Below, piece by piece: positions 47,153-55,727 of a DNA stretch of 55,727 nucleotides (position 1 is the stretch's first letter; each line of letters starts with the position of its first letter). The DNA is from Deltaproteobacteria bacterium. GTDB lineage: Bacteria; Desulfobacterota; Dissulfuribacteria; Dissulfuribacterales; QOAL01. Below the pieces are notes generated by a model that made no database searches, was not told the origin of the DNA, and was given only the letters and a program-made list of their open reading frames with translations. The translations under genes were made by a program, and so were the position numbers. The stretch covers positions 1-55,727 of the forward strand of contig WGDC01000051.1 of NCBI GenBank assembly GCA_015493475.1. Reading direction: 5' to 3'.

Positions 47153-47665
47153 TTATGCAGCCTTTGTCCTTACAGAAGCCATCTTGACACCCCTGAGACT
47201 CGCCCTGAACGCCGAATCCCCGAGCTCCTTCAGCCCCACAAAGGTGGCTCTTAGAACATTATGAGGATTATTTGTTCCGATGCACTTGGTAAGTACATCA
47301 TGAATGCCAGCAGCTTCCATGATGGCCCTGACCACAGCGCCGGCGATAACTCCTGTACCAGGGGGAGCAGGCTTCAAGAGAACCTTTCCGGCCCCGAAAT
47401 GGCCTATCACTTCATGTGGGATGGTGGTCTCCACCATGGGCACGTCGATCATTGATTTTCTGGCACGTTCTGTCGCCTTTCTGAGGGCGTCCGGCACTTC
47501 CTTCGCCTTACCAAGCCCGAAACCGACCCTGCCAGATCCGTCTCCCACCACCGCCAGGGCACTGAATGAAAAACGCCTACCGCCCTTAACGACCTTGGCC
47601 ACACGATTGATGAAAACGATCTTCTCTATGAATTCCTGTTCCTTGTTTTCAATATTGGTAAGCAA
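47153..47665 (-). CDS. rpsE: Ribosomal protein S5
   Basis: A 170-residue protein with [20 protein letters not shown] at the start and the [20 protein letters not shown]-like loop (here GVIAGAVV). It takes part in decoding fidelity. It lies between rplR and rplO. Confidence 0.98.
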   Translation of the reverse strand: MLTNIENKEQEFIEKIVFINRVAKVVKGGRRFSFSALAVVGDGSGRVGFGLGKAKEVPDALRKATERARKSMIDVPMVETTIPHEVIGHFGAGKVLLKPAPPGTGVIAGAVVRAIMEAAGIHDVLTKCIGTNNPHNVLRATFVGLKELGDSAFRASLRGVKMASVRTKAA

Positions 47666-47685
47666 CTTTGACCTCTCCGGTTAAA

Positions 47686-48063
47686 TTAAAATACAAGTCC
47701 CTTTTCCCTCGCAGCATCCGCGAGTGCCTTGACCCGCCCGTGAAAGAGGTAACCACCCCTGTCAAACACCACGCTGTCTATGCCCTTTGCCTTTGCCTTT
47801 TCAGCAATCAGCGCACCCACCTGGTGTGCCATGCCCTTTTTGCCACCCTCCACCTTCTTATCTCGCAACTCCTTGCTAAAAGAAGAGGTAGCCACGAGTG
47901 TTACTCCCTTTTCATCGTCAATTATCTGAGCAAAGATGTGGCGGTTACTCCTGAAAACCGATAACCTCGGCCTTTGAGCAGTCCCGTAAATCTTCTTCCT
48001 TATTCTGGACTTCCTTCTGCATCTTGCCTTAACCTTAGGATTGGTGCTCCTTTTCATATCCAT
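47686..48063 (-). CDS. rplR: Ribosomal protein L18
   Basis: A 125-residue protein with [20 protein letters not shown] and the conserved [20 protein letters not shown]. It binds 5S rRNA. The start may be the ATG at 48057 (MKRSTNPKV), two codons later; the ribosome sites do not decide. Confidence 0.97.
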   Translation of the reverse strand: MDMKRSTNPKVKARCRRKSRIRKKIYGTAQRPRLSVFRSNRHIFAQIIDDEKGVTLVATSSFSKELRDKKVEGGKKGMAHQVGALIAEKAKAKGIDSVVFDRGGYLFHGRVKALADAAREKGLVF

Positions 48064-48079
48064 TTCTCGACTAAACCTT

Positions 48080-48625
48080 TTATTTTGCGGCCGCCTTTCC
48101 CGCCTTTCTTATAATAATCTCGTCAGCATACCTGATTCCCTTGCCTTTGTATGGCTCAGGCGGCCTGTACGCTCTTATCCTGCTAGCGGTAAGCCCGAGC
48201 AGCTCCTTGTCATATCCCTCGAGTATAATCCTAGTCTCTTTTTTAGTATCTACCTTTGCGCTGATTCCTTCAGGCAATGCAAAATTTATGGCGTGAGAAT
48301 AACCAAGGTTCAGAACGAGCGTCTTACCCTTGGCCTCCACTTTGTATCCGACTCCCGTAACTACGAGCTCTCTTTTGAAACCTTCCGTAACTCCCTGAAC
48401 CATGTTTGCTATCAAGGCCCTTGTCAGTCCATGAAGAGCGCGGGTGGGCTTGTTGTCATCGCTTCTTGAAACCTCTATCAACGGTCCATCTATGACTACC
48501 TTGATCTTGGGATGTATGGACATCTCCATTTTGCCCTTTGGACCCTTTACTGAAAATTTCTGCCCATCGATAGCGACCTTGGCTTCCTTGGGCAACTTTA
48601 TGGGTAATCTTCCTATACGCGACAT
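48080..48625 (-). CDS. rplF: Ribosomal protein L6
   Basis: A 181-residue two-domain protein beginning [15 protein letters not shown], with the C-terminal [15 protein letters not shown] signature. It stabilises the base of the 50S stalk region. It lies between rpsH and rplR. Confidence 0.98.
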   Translation of the reverse strand: MSRIGRLPIKLPKEAKVAIDGQKFSVKGPKGKMEMSIHPKIKVVIDGPLIEVSRSDDNKPTRALHGLTRALIANMVQGVTEGFKRELVVTGVGYKVEAKGKTLVLNLGYSHAINFALPEGISAKVDTKKETRIILEGYDKELLGLTASRIRAYRPPEPYKGKGIRYADEIIIRKAGKAAAK

Positions 48626-48640
48626 AATTAACTCCGATTG

Positions 48641-49051
48641 CTACCAGACTTCACAAACAACCTCGCCACCTACTCCAGCTTTTCTTGCGGCAGAGTCGGT
48701 CAATACTCCCCTGGAAGTAGAAATTATGGCGATGCCCAACCCCCCTCGAACCACAGGCAATTCATCCTTACCGGCATATATCCTCCTGCCCGGTTTACTT
48801 ACCCGTTTCAGGTCTTCCAACACCGGCATCTTCCTGTGCAGCTTGGAGGTATGATAGCGCAGCGTAATGCGTATTATTCCCTGCTTTCCATCCTTAATAA
48901 TACGGTAACTGTTAATATAACCTTCATTTTTAAGTATCTGCGCTATGTCGGTCTTGAGACGGGAGGCCGGTATATCCACTTTTTCGTGGCCCGCCCTTAG
49001 TGCATTTCTAACTCTTGTGAGCATATCCGCTATGGGATCAGTCATTGACAT
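48641..49051 (-). CDS. rpsH: Ribosomal protein S8
   Basis: A 136-residue protein with [15 protein letters not shown] near the start and the C-terminal [14 protein letters not shown] signature. It is a 16S central-domain binder and commonly a translational repressor of the spc operon. The ATG two codons on is an equal choice of start. Confidence 0.98.
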   Translation of the reverse strand: MSMTDPIADMLTRVRNALRAGHEKVDIPASRLKTDIAQILKNEGYINSYRIIKDGKQGIIRITLRYHTSKLHRKMPVLEDLKRVSKPGRRIYAGKDELPVVRGGLGIAIISTSRGVLTDSAARKAGVGGEVVCEVW

Positions 49052-49077
49052 GAGACAACACCTTCAACCTTATTTTT

Positions 49078-49263
49078 TTACCAGCTCGATTTGGTGACTC
49101 CGGGAAGCTGTCCGAAGGAGGCCATTTTTCTGAAGCATATCCTGCAAAGGCCGAATTTCCTTAAATAGGCCCTGGGCCTTCCACAAATCGGACACCTGTT
49201 ATATTTCCTCACCCTGAATTTGGGTTCTCTTTTCACCTTTTCCATCAACGCTTTCCTGGCCAA
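49078..49263 (-). CDS. rpsN: Ribosomal protein S14, short zinc form
   Basis: A 61-residue protein with two CxxC pairs, CPIC and CRIC, that bind zinc (the C+ form). It belongs to the 30S head. It lies between rplE and rpsH. Confidence 0.98.
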   Translation of the reverse strand: MARKALMEKVKREPKFRVRKYNRCPICGRPRAYLRKFGLCRICFRKMASFGQLPGVTKSSW

Positions 49264-49272
49264 GACATCCTC

Positions 49273-49812
49273 CTATTTTCTAAAGGGCATTCCTATCGCT
49301 TTTAGAAGACAAAGAGCCTCGTTATTCGTGTTTGCAGAAGTAACGATTGTTATATTCATGCCCTTTATCTTGTCTATCTTGTCGTAATCAACTTCCGGGA
49401 AAATAATGTGCTCCTTGATGCCGATACTGTAGTTGCCATGCCCATCGAAGGCCTTTTTAGAAATCCCCCTGAAGTCTCGGATGCGCGGAATAGCAATGTT
49501 CACCAGCTTGGTTAAAAAATCATACATGCGTTTCTTTCTGAGGGTCACCATGCAGCCTATTGGCATCCCCTCCCTCAACTTGAAAGCCGCGATGGACTTG
49601 CGCGCCCTTGTAATAACCGATTTCTGACCGGCAATAAGGGTCAGCTCTTCTGCTGCTGAATCAAGTATCTTTGCATTCTGGATGGCCTCTCCAAGCCCCA
49701 TGTTCAGCACCACCTTCTTTATCGTTGGCACCTGCATCTTGTTTGCATATCCAAACTCCTCCATGAGCTTGGGTACGGCCACCTGATGATATCTTTCTTC
49801 CACACTTAACAT
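49273..49812 (-). CDS. rplE: Ribosomal protein L5
   Basis: 179 residues from ATG 49812, which has GGGAGG 10 nt upstream; the frame is open six codons further. Typical segments are [11 protein letters not shown] and [20 protein letters not shown]. It binds 5S rRNA and contacts P-site tRNA. Confidence 0.97.
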   Translation of the reverse strand: MLSVEERYHQVAVPKLMEEFGYANKMQVPTIKKVVLNMGLGEAIQNAKILDSAAEELTLIAGQKSVITRARKSIAAFKLREGMPIGCMVTLRKKRMYDFLTKLVNIAIPRIRDFRGISKKAFDGHGNYSIGIKEHIIFPEVDYDKIDKIKGMNITIVTSANTNNEALCLLKAIGMPFRK

Positions 49813-49833
49813 TATTCGACTGCCTCCCAAAGC

Positions 49834-50178
49834 CTACTTGGTCTCAGTAGGTATGATTTCCCCGCATTTCTTGCACACCCTGACTTTGGAACCGTCATCC
49901 AGGACCTTTCCTGAAATTCTCACAGGATCCGTGCACTTGGGGCAGATAAGCATCAGGTTTGAAATATGTATGGGGGCCTCTTTTTCTATGATACCACCGG
50001 AACTCCTCTGGCCGGGCTTGGTATGCCTCTTGATGATCTGTGCACCCTCTACTATGGCCCTGTATTTGCTCAGTTCTATGAGCTTTATCCTGCCCACCTT
50101 TCCCTTGTCCTTGCCAGCCATGACCATTACCCGGTCATTTTTTCTAAGGTAGGTCCTTGTCTTTTTTGTAGCCTTCAT
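49834..50178 (-). CDS. rplX: Ribosomal protein L24
   Basis: A 114-residue protein with a KOW motif (MAGKDKGKVGRI) and two CxxC pairs near the end (CPKC, CKKC) that suggest a zinc ribbon. It starts 50S assembly. It lies between rplN and rplE. Confidence 0.98.
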   Translation of the reverse strand: MKATKKTRTYLRKNDRVMVMAGKDKGKVGRIKLIELSKYRAIVEGAQIIKRHTKPGQRSSGGIIEKEAPIHISNLMLICPKCTDPVRISGKVLDDGSKVRVCKKCGEIIPTETK

Positions 50179-50197
50179 CTGTTTAAGATCCCCTGCT

Positions 50198-50566
50198 CTA
50201 AATCACCTCTGGAGCCAAAGAGATAATCTTCATGAATCTCTTCGCCCTCAATTCTCTCGCCACAGGTCCAAAAATACGGGTGCCCACGGGCTCTCCATAT
50301 TGGTTAATAAGGACTGCTGCGTTCTCGTCAAACCTGATATAGGACCCATCGGGCCTCGGGATTTCCTTCCTGGTCCGTACGACCACTGCCCTTGCCACAT
50401 CACCCTTTTTGACCTTGGAGTTGGGTATCGCCTCCTTGACCGACACCACGATGGTGTCGCCAATCCTGGCGTATCTTCTGCGGGTTCCCCCAAGAACCTT
50501 GATGCACAAGACCTTCTTGGCCCCTGAATTGTCTGCTACGTTGAGCTTGCTTTCCTGCTGGATCAT
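50198..50566 (-). CDS. rplN: Ribosomal protein L14
   Basis: A 122-residue protein with [19 protein letters not shown] at the start and [13 protein letters not shown] near the end. It lies at the 50S interface with the 30S. Confidence 0.98.
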   Translation of the reverse strand: MIQQESKLNVADNSGAKKVLCIKVLGGTRRRYARIGDTIVVSVKEAIPNSKVKKGDVARAVVVRTRKEIPRPDGSYIRFDENAAVLINQYGEPVGTRIFGPVARELRAKRFMKIISLAPEVI

Positions 50567-50590
50567 TTTTCACATACCTCACAATGATAA

Positions 50591-50851
50591 TTAAACGGCC
50601 CGTTCCACGATCTCCCGGACAATCCAGCGTTTTTTCTTGCTAATGGGCCGATGCTCTTCAATGGCGATCTTGTCTCCCACCTGGCATTGGTTTTTCGGAT
50701 CGTGAGCCATATATTTTTTTCTTTTCTGGACAAACTTCCCATATATAGGATGCCTGAATCTCCTAATAACCACCACCGTCACAGTCTTGTCATTCTTATC
50801 GCTGACCACCCGTCCGGTAAGCGTCCTGCGTAATCCCTTTGCCTTTTCCAT
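50591..50851 (-). CDS. rpsQ: Ribosomal protein S17
   Basis: An 86-residue OB-fold protein with [18 protein letters not shown] and the [20 protein letters not shown] segment. It binds 16S rRNA early. Its start overlaps the rpmC stop by one base. Confidence 0.98.
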   Translation of the reverse strand: MEKAKGLRRTLTGRVVSDKNDKTVTVVVIRRFRHPIYGKFVQKRKKYMAHDPKNQCQVGDKIAIEEHRPISKKKRWIVREIVERAV

Positions 50852-51057
50852 CAGACCTCAGCACCCTCCAGATGTTTCTCTCTTATGATCGTGTTCACCC
50901 TCGCGATTTCACGTCTAACAATTTTCAACCTGGCGGTATTCTCCAACTGGTGCGTTGCATGCTGAAAACGCAGATTGAACATCTCCTTGCGAAGGTCTTG
51001 ATCCTTTTTTCTAAGCTCTTCAGTAGTCATCTCTCTCAATTTGTCTGCCGAACTCAT
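50851..51057 (-). CDS. rpmC: Ribosomal protein L29
   Basis: A 68-residue all-helical protein with [19 protein letters not shown] and [11 protein letters not shown]. It sits at the peptide exit, near the trigger-factor site. It overlaps rplP by 4 nt. Confidence 0.97.
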   Translation of the reverse strand: MSSADKLREMTTEELRKKDQDLRKEMFNLRFQHATHQLENTARLKIVRREIARVNTIIREKHLEGAEV

Positions 51058-51470
51058 AGCATGGTACTCCTGCTGACGATTTTGGTTGGAATAGGAAGTT
51101 TGTAGGATGCCAGCCTGAGGGCCTCCCTCGCAGTTTCTTCATCAACCCCTTCCATCTCGTAAAGAATGCGCCCGGGCTTCACAGGAGCAACCCAATATTC
51201 AACTCCTCCCTTACCTTTGCCCATTCTGGTCTCAGCAGGCTTTTTCGAGACGGGCTTGTCGGGAAATATCCTGATCCATATCTTTCCCTTCCTCTTCACA
51301 TGCCTTGTAATGGCGATACGGGCTGCCTCGATCTGCTGGGCCGTTATCCTTCCCTTGCCAAGGGCCTTGAGACCGAAATCTCCGAAGTTAAGCTGGTTGC
51401 CTCTCTGTGCGACCCCTTTCACTCGTCCCTTCTGCTGCTTGCGATATTTTATCTTCTTGGGTGCTAACAT
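51054..51470 (-). CDS. rplP: Ribosomal protein L16
   Basis: A 138-residue protein with [19 protein letters not shown] and [19 protein letters not shown]. It helps place the A-site tRNA. It lies between rpsC and rpmC. Confidence 0.98.
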   Translation of the reverse strand: MLAPKKIKYRKQQKGRVKGVAQRGNQLNFGDFGLKALGKGRITAQQIEAARIAITRHVKRKGKIWIRIFPDKPVSKKPAETRMGKGKGGVEYWVAPVKPGRILYEMEGVDEETAREALRLASYKLPIPTKIVSRSTML

Positions 51471-51483
51471 CTTTACTCACCTG

Positions 51484-52143
51484 CTATATGTCAGCTGAAA
51501 TGAACTCAGCATCCTTGTCAGGCAGAACTTCGCCTTTGAAAATCCAGACCTTGACTCCTATAACCCCATAGGTTGTAAGCGCCTCAGTGAAGCCGTAATC
51601 TATATCCGCTCTCAGGGTGTGAAGAGGAACTCTGCCCTGAAGGTACCACTCACGGCGCGCCATTTCCGCGCCGCCGAGTCTTCCGGCGCACGCAATCCTG
51701 ATGCCCTGGGCACCGAACTTAAGCGAAAGGCCTACGGCCCTTTTCATCGCCCTCCTAAATGAAACCCTTCTTTCAAGCTGGGCGGCCACGTTCTCCGCAA
51801 CAAGCTGAGCATCAAGTTCTGGCCTCCTTACCTCTGTAATGTCTATAAGAACAGGATGGGTCACTATCTTCTCAAGACCACGCTTGAGCGCCTCTATCTC
51901 AACACCCTTTTTCCCAATCACTATACCGGGACGCGCCGTGTGAATCTTGACCCGGACCCGCTTGGCAGCCCTTTCGATCTCAATCCTGGAGATCCCTGCG
52001 TGGGCCATGCGTTTTTTAACGTGTTTTCTGATCTTATGATCCTCTTCCACCAGCCCGGGATACTCCTTGTCTGCAAACCACTTGGAATCCCACGAACGCG
52101 TAATCTTCAGTCTCAGTCCTATTGGATTTACTTTCTGACCCAA
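51484..52143 (-). CDS. rpsC: Ribosomal protein S3
   Basis: A 219-residue protein beginning [12 protein letters not shown], with a KH domain ([20 protein letters not shown]). It forms the mRNA entry of the 30S. It lies between rplV and rplP. Confidence 0.98.
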   Translation of the reverse strand: MGQKVNPIGLRLKITRSWDSKWFADKEYPGLVEEDHKIRKHVKKRMAHAGISRIEIERAAKRVRVKIHTARPGIVIGKKGVEIEALKRGLEKIVTHPVLIDITEVRRPELDAQLVAENVAAQLERRVSFRRAMKRAVGLSLKFGAQGIRIACAGRLGGAEMARREWYLQGRVPLHTLRADIDYGFTEALTTYGVIGVKVWIFKGEVLPDKDAEFISADI

Positions 52144-52165
52144 AATTGCCTCCCAGTACAGCGAA

Positions 52166-52498
52166 CTAATATTCGTCCAAAACTATGGTAATGTGCGAAA
52201 GCCTGTGTCTGATGCCATATGCCCTGCCCATTGCCCTCGGTCTCCACCTCTTGAGCTGCGGCCCTTGGTCTACACAAATCTTTTTGACATAAAGGCTGTC
52301 CATATCGAGGTTCATATTCTCTGATGCATTTGCAAGTGCAGATTCCAGCACCTTTTTTATTATGCGGGCCCCCTTCTTGGGAGACAGGCTGACGATCTGC
52401 ATGGCCTCATCCACCGGCTTGTTCCTTATGAGATCGGCTACCAACCTCGCCTTCTGTGGAGAAACACGCCTGAATTTGCCTATTGCCCTAGCCTCCAT
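52166..52498 (-). CDS. rplV: Ribosomal protein L22
   Basis: A 110-residue protein with [18 protein letters not shown] and the long beta-hairpin region ([19 protein letters not shown]) that lines the exit tunnel. Confidence 0.98.
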   Translation of the reverse strand: MEARAIGKFRRVSPQKARLVADLIRNKPVDEAMQIVSLSPKKGARIIKKVLESALANASENMNLDMDSLYVKKICVDQGPQLKRWRPRAMGRAYGIRHRLSHITIVLDEY

Positions 52499-52509
52499 GA
52501 TAAACCTTC

Positions 52510-52794
52510 CTATTTCTTCTTAACCTTAGATTTCTTGTCTGCCGCATGACCGAAAAAAGTCCTTGTCGGCGCAAACTCTCCCAACTTGTGACCAACCATG
52601 TTCTCGGTAATAAACACGGGTATAAACTTCCTCCCATTGTGGACGGCAAAGGTCAAGCCTACCATGTCGGGAATGATCATAGAACGCCTGGACCAAGTCT
52701 TGATAACCTTTCTGTCGCTAGTATCCAGGGCCTTTCTGACCTTTTTCATCAAATGTTCATCAACGAACGGTCCCTTTTTTACTGATCTTGGCAC
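52510..52794 (-). CDS. rpsS: Ribosomal protein S19
   Basis: A 94-residue protein with [19 protein letters not shown] and the [20 protein letters not shown] signature. It sits in the 30S head with S13. Confidence 0.98.
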   Translation of the reverse strand: MPRSVKKGPFVDEHLMKKVRKALDTSDRKVIKTWSRRSMIIPDMVGLTFAVHNGRKFIPVFITENMVGHKLGEFAPTRTFFGHAADKKSKVKKK

Positions 52795-52822
52795 GAGCCT
52801 CTTCTCCTTTTATTAAGACCAA

Positions 52823-53650
52823 TTACTTTTTATGTCTGCTGCGCACGATAAACCTATCGCTCGGTTTCTTCCTCCTCGTGCGGTAGCCTTTGGTGGGCCA
52901 ACCCCAAGGACTGCAAGGATGGCGGCCGCCTGATGACTTCCCCTCGCCACCGCCCATTGGATGGTCAACCGGGTTCATGGCGACTCCTCTCACTCTTGGC
53001 CTCCTGCCAAGCCAACGGCTCTTTCCGGCCTTGCCATAGGAGACATTTTCATGATCAAGGTTTCCGACCTGGCCAATGGTGGCGCGGCAGTCTTCAAGGA
53101 ACATCCTCACCTCTCCGCTCGGCAGCCTTATCTGGACGTACCTGCCCTCCTTCGCCATAACCTGGGCCGCTGTTCCTGCGCTCCTCACCACCTGTCCGCC
53201 CTTGCCGGGCCTCATCTCTATGTTATGCACCAGAGTACCCAGCGGGATATTCTTGAGCGGCATGGAATTGCCGGGCTTGACATCTGTAACATCATCGGCG
53301 ATTACCTGATCCCCAGTCTTCAGGCCGAGGGGAGCAAGTATGTAGCGTTTTTCTCCATCAGCGTATTGCAGCAGCGCGATCCTTGAACTCCTGTTGGGGT
53401 CATATTCTATTGCTGCAACCTTGGCTGGTATTCCAAGCTTGTTCCTCTTGAAATCAATGATTCGGTATTTGCGCTTATGTCCACCGCCCCTGTGCCTGCT
53501 TGTAATCCGGCCGTAAACATTTCTTCCTCCGCTTCGTTTTGCCGGTTCTATCAGCGACTTTTCAGGCTCTTTTCTCGTCAATTCTTCATCAACTACGACG
53601 CTCATAAAGCGCCTGCCGGGAGATGTAGGCTTGTATTTTTTAACTGGCAT
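52823..53650 (-). CDS. rplB: Ribosomal protein L2
   Basis: A 275-residue protein with [20 protein letters not shown] near the start and [20 protein letters not shown] at the peptidyl-transferase side. It overlaps rplW by one base. Confidence 0.98.
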   Translation of the reverse strand: MPVKKYKPTSPGRRFMSVVVDEELTRKEPEKSLIEPAKRSGGRNVYGRITSRHRGGGHKRKYRIIDFKRNKLGIPAKVAAIEYDPNRSSRIALLQYADGEKRYILAPLGLKTGDQVIADDVTDVKPGNSMPLKNIPLGTLVHNIEMRPGKGGQVVRSAGTAAQVMAKEGRYVQIRLPSGEVRMFLEDCRATIGQVGNLDHENVSYGKAGKSRWLGRRPRVRGVAMNPVDHPMGGGEGKSSGGRHPCSPWGWPTKGYRTRRKKPSDRFIVRSRHKK

Positions 53651-53940
53651 TACGCACCCTCAAACAGATCGAATTTTTCACCAGGATACAGGCGCACGAT
53701 GGCCCTCTTGGTATTAGGTCTCCTGCCGACAAACTTGCCGCTTCTCTTTTTTTTGCCTTTCCTGTTGAGTACCTGCACTGCAAGGACCTTTTTATTGAGA
53801 ACCTTTTCCACGGCCTCTTTGACCTCTATCTTATTGGCCCGCCTGTCAACCTCGAGGAATATCTGGTTGTATTTCTCGTTGTAGATCGTGGCCTTCTCCG
53901 TCAATATGGGAGCCCTGATTACAGAATAAATATCTTTCAT
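53650..53940 (-). CDS. rplW: Ribosomal protein L23
   Basis: A 96-residue protein with [16 protein letters not shown] and [19 protein letters not shown]. It docks SRP and trigger factor at the exit. It overlaps both neighbours by one base. Confidence 0.98.
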   Translation of the reverse strand: MKDIYSVIRAPILTEKATIYNEKYNQIFLEVDRRANKIEVKEAVEKVLNKKVLAVQVLNRKGKKKRSGKFVGRRPNTKRAIVRLYPGEKFDLFEGA

Positions 53941-54560
53941 TACCTTAGCCTCTCATCAAGGTATTCTACAGCCTTTTCCTCAATCAGGAGATATTCGTAC
54001 TTGAGCAGATCGTAAACATTCAGGCCCTTTTCGGGGAGAACCTTCACTCCAGGGATATTCCTTGCGGAAAGTTCCAGTGTCTCGTCCTTGTCACCTGTGA
54101 CGACCATGGCCTTCTTGCAGCCGAATATATATAGAAGCTCTGCCACCTTCTTTGTCTTGATCTCGTCTATGCCGAAATCCCTGAGAACGAAAACGCGGTC
54201 TGAAGCCACCTTGTCACTGAGCGCCATCTTCAGGGCGAGCCGCCTAACCTTCTTGGGGAGGTTATAGGTATAATCCCTATGCTTGGGGCCATGGGCCACT
54301 CCGCCATGCCTCCAAAGAGTCGAGCGGATGCTTCCAACCCTTGCCCTGCCAGTGCCCTTTTGGCGCCATGGCTTCCGCCCGCCGCCACGCACCTCCGATC
54401 TGGTCTTGGTTGATGCTGTACCAAGCCGCCTCTTCGATAGCTGCCACTTAACTACCTCATGAAGGATACCTATCCGAGGCTCTAAACCAAAAACGTCATC
54501 TGAAACCTCGATGTCCCCCACCTTGTCCTTTTGTGAACTATACACTACCAGGGTAGCCAT
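53940..54560 (-). CDS. rplD: Ribosomal protein L4
   Basis: 206 residues from ATG 54560, with AGGG 7 nt upstream; the open frame continues into rplC. The tunnel loop GGRKPWRQKGTGRARVGSIR is present. It is often also a repressor of the S10 operon in enterobacteria; whether it is so here is unknown. Confidence 0.97.
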   Translation of the reverse strand: MATLVVYSSQKDKVGDIEVSDDVFGLEPRIGILHEVVKWQLSKRRLGTASTKTRSEVRGGGRKPWRQKGTGRARVGSIRSTLWRHGGVAHGPKHRDYTYNLPKKVRRLALKMALSDKVASDRVFVLRDFGIDEIKTKKVAELLYIFGCKKAMVVTGDKDETLELSARNIPGVKVLPEKGLNVYDLLKYEYLLIEEKAVEYLDERLR

Positions 54561-54582
54561 AATTTGCCCTGTCTCCTGCATC

Positions 54583-55212
54583 TTATTTGAAATACACAAG
54601 GACCATCTGATTCATGGCCCCAGCTACTCCGCCCTTGACCAACAAGAGATTGTCTTCGGGGCGGACATCAACAATGAGAGAATTCTTTACAGTCTTCCGT
54701 TTTCCACCAACACGGCCGGGCATCTTCTTACCCCTGAGCACCCTAGAGGGATAGGCACTCATGCCCGTTGACCCTACTGCCCTGTGATGCTTTGAACCAT
54801 GAGCCATAGGTCCCCTTGAGAAGCCGTATCTCTTGACCGTGCCGGCAAACCCCTTGCCCTTTGTTACACTGACGATATCAACGAGCTGGCTTATCTCGGC
54901 ATCAGAAAGGGTCAGCTCCTGTCCCGGCTCAAACTGGTCGGGATTTTCTACGGGAATCTCACGAATAAAACGGAATCCTGTATTCGCACTGGCCTTTTCA
55001 ACATGCCCCTTGACAGGACGGTTGAGCCTCTTGAGAGGTATTTCACCGTAACCAATTTGCAAGGCATTGTAGCCTTCCTTGTCGCTTGTTTTCTTCTGCA
55101 AGACAACACAGGGCCCTAGCTCAAGTACGGTCACAGGCACACTCGAACCGTCTTCTCCGAATACCCTGGTCATCCCTATTTTTTTGCCCATGAGGGCATT
55201 GATACCAGCCAT
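54583..55212 (-). CDS. rplC: Ribosomal protein L3
   Basis: 209 residues from ATG 55212, with TGGGGA upstream; a TTG at 55227 would add five residues. Typical segments are GKKIGMTRVFGEDG and MAHGSKHHRAVGSTG. It starts 50S assembly. Confidence 0.97.
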   Translation of the reverse strand: MAGINALMGKKIGMTRVFGEDGSSVPVTVLELGPCVVLQKKTSDKEGYNALQIGYGEIPLKRLNRPVKGHVEKASANTGFRFIREIPVENPDQFEPGQELTLSDAEISQLVDIVSVTKGKGFAGTVKRYGFSRGPMAHGSKHHRAVGSTGMSAYPSRVLRGKKMPGRVGGKRKTVKNSLIVDVRPEDNLLLVKGGVAGAMNQMVLVYFK

Positions 55213-55227
55213 AACCGTAGTCCCCAA

Positions 55228-55542
55228 TTAAAGTTTTATCTCAACATCAACGCCTGCTGAAAGCTCCAGCTTCATCAGTGCATCAATAGTCTGCTGGGTC
55301 GGCTCAAGTATGTCCACCAGTCTTTTATGGGTGCGCACTTCAAACTGCTCCCTTGACTTCTTGTCTATATGGGGAGACCTCAGCACTGTATAACGACTGA
55401 TCCGTGTAGGCAAAGGAATCGGGCCTGCTATTCTTGCCCCAGTCCTTCGTGCCGTATCCACTATCTCGTTAAGAGACTTGTCAAGCTGCTTATGATCGTA
55501 GGCCTTGAGCCTTATTCTTATTCTCTGTGTAGGGACCATCAT
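55228..55542 (-). CDS. rpsJ: Ribosomal protein S10
   Basis: A 104-residue protein with [17 protein letters not shown] and [19 protein letters not shown]. The start is one of two adjacent ATGs. It lies directly after tuf, as in the fused str-S10 order. Confidence 0.97.
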   Translation of the reverse strand: MMVPTQRIRIRLKAYDHKQLDKSLNEIVDTARRTGARIAGPIPLPTRISRYTVLRSPHIDKKSREQFEVRTHKRLVDILEPTQQTIDALMKLELSAGVDVEIKL

Positions 55543-55572
55543 CCCAATCGCACCTCTGTAAGTTAGAAAAGC

Positions 55573-55727
55573 TTATTCGATAATCTTGCTGACAACGCCT
55601 GCGCCAACAGTACGTCCGCCCTCTCTAATGGCAAACCTCAGCCCCTCTTCCATGGCTATGGGCTGGATCAGCTCGGCCTTTATCTTTACATTGTCACCAG
55701 GCATCACCATCTCCACCCCCTCGGGAA
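55573..55727 (-). CDS. tuf: Elongation factor Tu, C-terminal end, cut by the window
   Basis: The last 50 or so codons of EF-Tu: [34 protein letters not shown] and [13 protein letters not shown], ending at TAA (55575-55573). This is domain III, which binds tRNA. The gene continues beyond the right edge. Confidence 0.97.
   Translation of the reverse strand, partial: PEGVEMVMPGDNVKIKAELIQPIAMEEGLRFAIREGGRTVGAGVVSKIIE

Noticed and set aside
1-55727. CRISPR arrays, IS elements, prophage genes, tRNA or rRNA genes
   Set aside because: None seen: no regular short repeats, transposase or integrase motifs, or cloverleaf genes were found on either strand by eye.

Overview
The window is a bacterial chromosome segment of moderate G+C. 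Gene content and order point to a deltaproteobacterium-like lineage (Desulfobacterota, perhaps a thermophilic or sulfur-metabolising group). The pointers are ilvB-ilvN-ilvC-psd-pssA-leuACDB-asd in one run, an EF-G gene outside the str operon, paired GH57 proteins with GlgP/GlgB/GlgA, and an MqnP-like UbiA protein. The lineage is inferred from gene order and protein character, not from a search.

Layout. (1) 1-4.6 kb: a direct duplication of about 1.7 kb. Each unit holds the 3' end of a putP-type symporter gene followed by a secreted, C-terminally anchored protein gene. In copy 1 the secreted-protein gene has an in-frame TGA in the signal peptide. In copy 2 the putP part is truncated and has a 40-nt deletion. 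Between the units lie a probably truncated hypothetical gene and a DUF4160/DUF2442 pair. (2) 4.6-6.85 kb: a cysteine-rich unknown protein, a small metallophosphoesterase, and about 1 kb with no credible gene. (3) 6.85-16.8 kb, + strand: cfa, glgP, glgB, GH57, glgA, GH57, a glycogen cluster headed by a lipid-modifying enzyme. (4) 17-22 kb, + strand: a SpeD-like protein lacking its key catalytic residues, speE, a SAM hydroxide adenosyltransferase, a UbiA prenyltransferase, pyrK and pyrD. (5) 22-26 kb, + strand: EF-G, an uncharacterised P-loop ATPase and a lone DppD/OppD-type ATPase. (6) 26-28 kb, - strand: a Pit phosphate transporter with its DUF47 partner. (7) 28.2-38.6 kb, - strand: branched-chain amino acid biosynthesis, asd, and the two-step phosphatidylethanolamine pathway embedded in it. 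(8) 38.8-40.6 kb, + strand: a CLC-CBS channel. (9) 40.86-55.73 kb, - strand: the S10-spc-alpha ribosomal super-operon from the end of tuf to rplQ, closed by two intrinsic terminators.

How they work together. Region 3 makes (GlgA, GlgB) and breaks (GlgP, possibly GH57) alpha-glucan, but glgC is not in the window. Region 4 brings together three SAM-related genes and pyrimidine synthesis. Region 7 covers synthesis of acetolactate, dihydroxy-isovalerate and ketoisocaproate precursors plus PE. Region 9 is core translation and secretion (SecY, Map, InfA, RpoA); rpmD (L30) and adk are absent from their usual places, and L17 carries a tail of about 120 residues that is largely acidic.

The most notable oddities are the SpeD homologue with Met at the pyruvoyl-serine position and Arg at the catalytic-Cys position, the duplicated secreted-protein locus whose copies differ strongly only near the mature N-terminus, and the acidic L17 tail. 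No CRISPR array, prophage, IS element or tRNA was seen.
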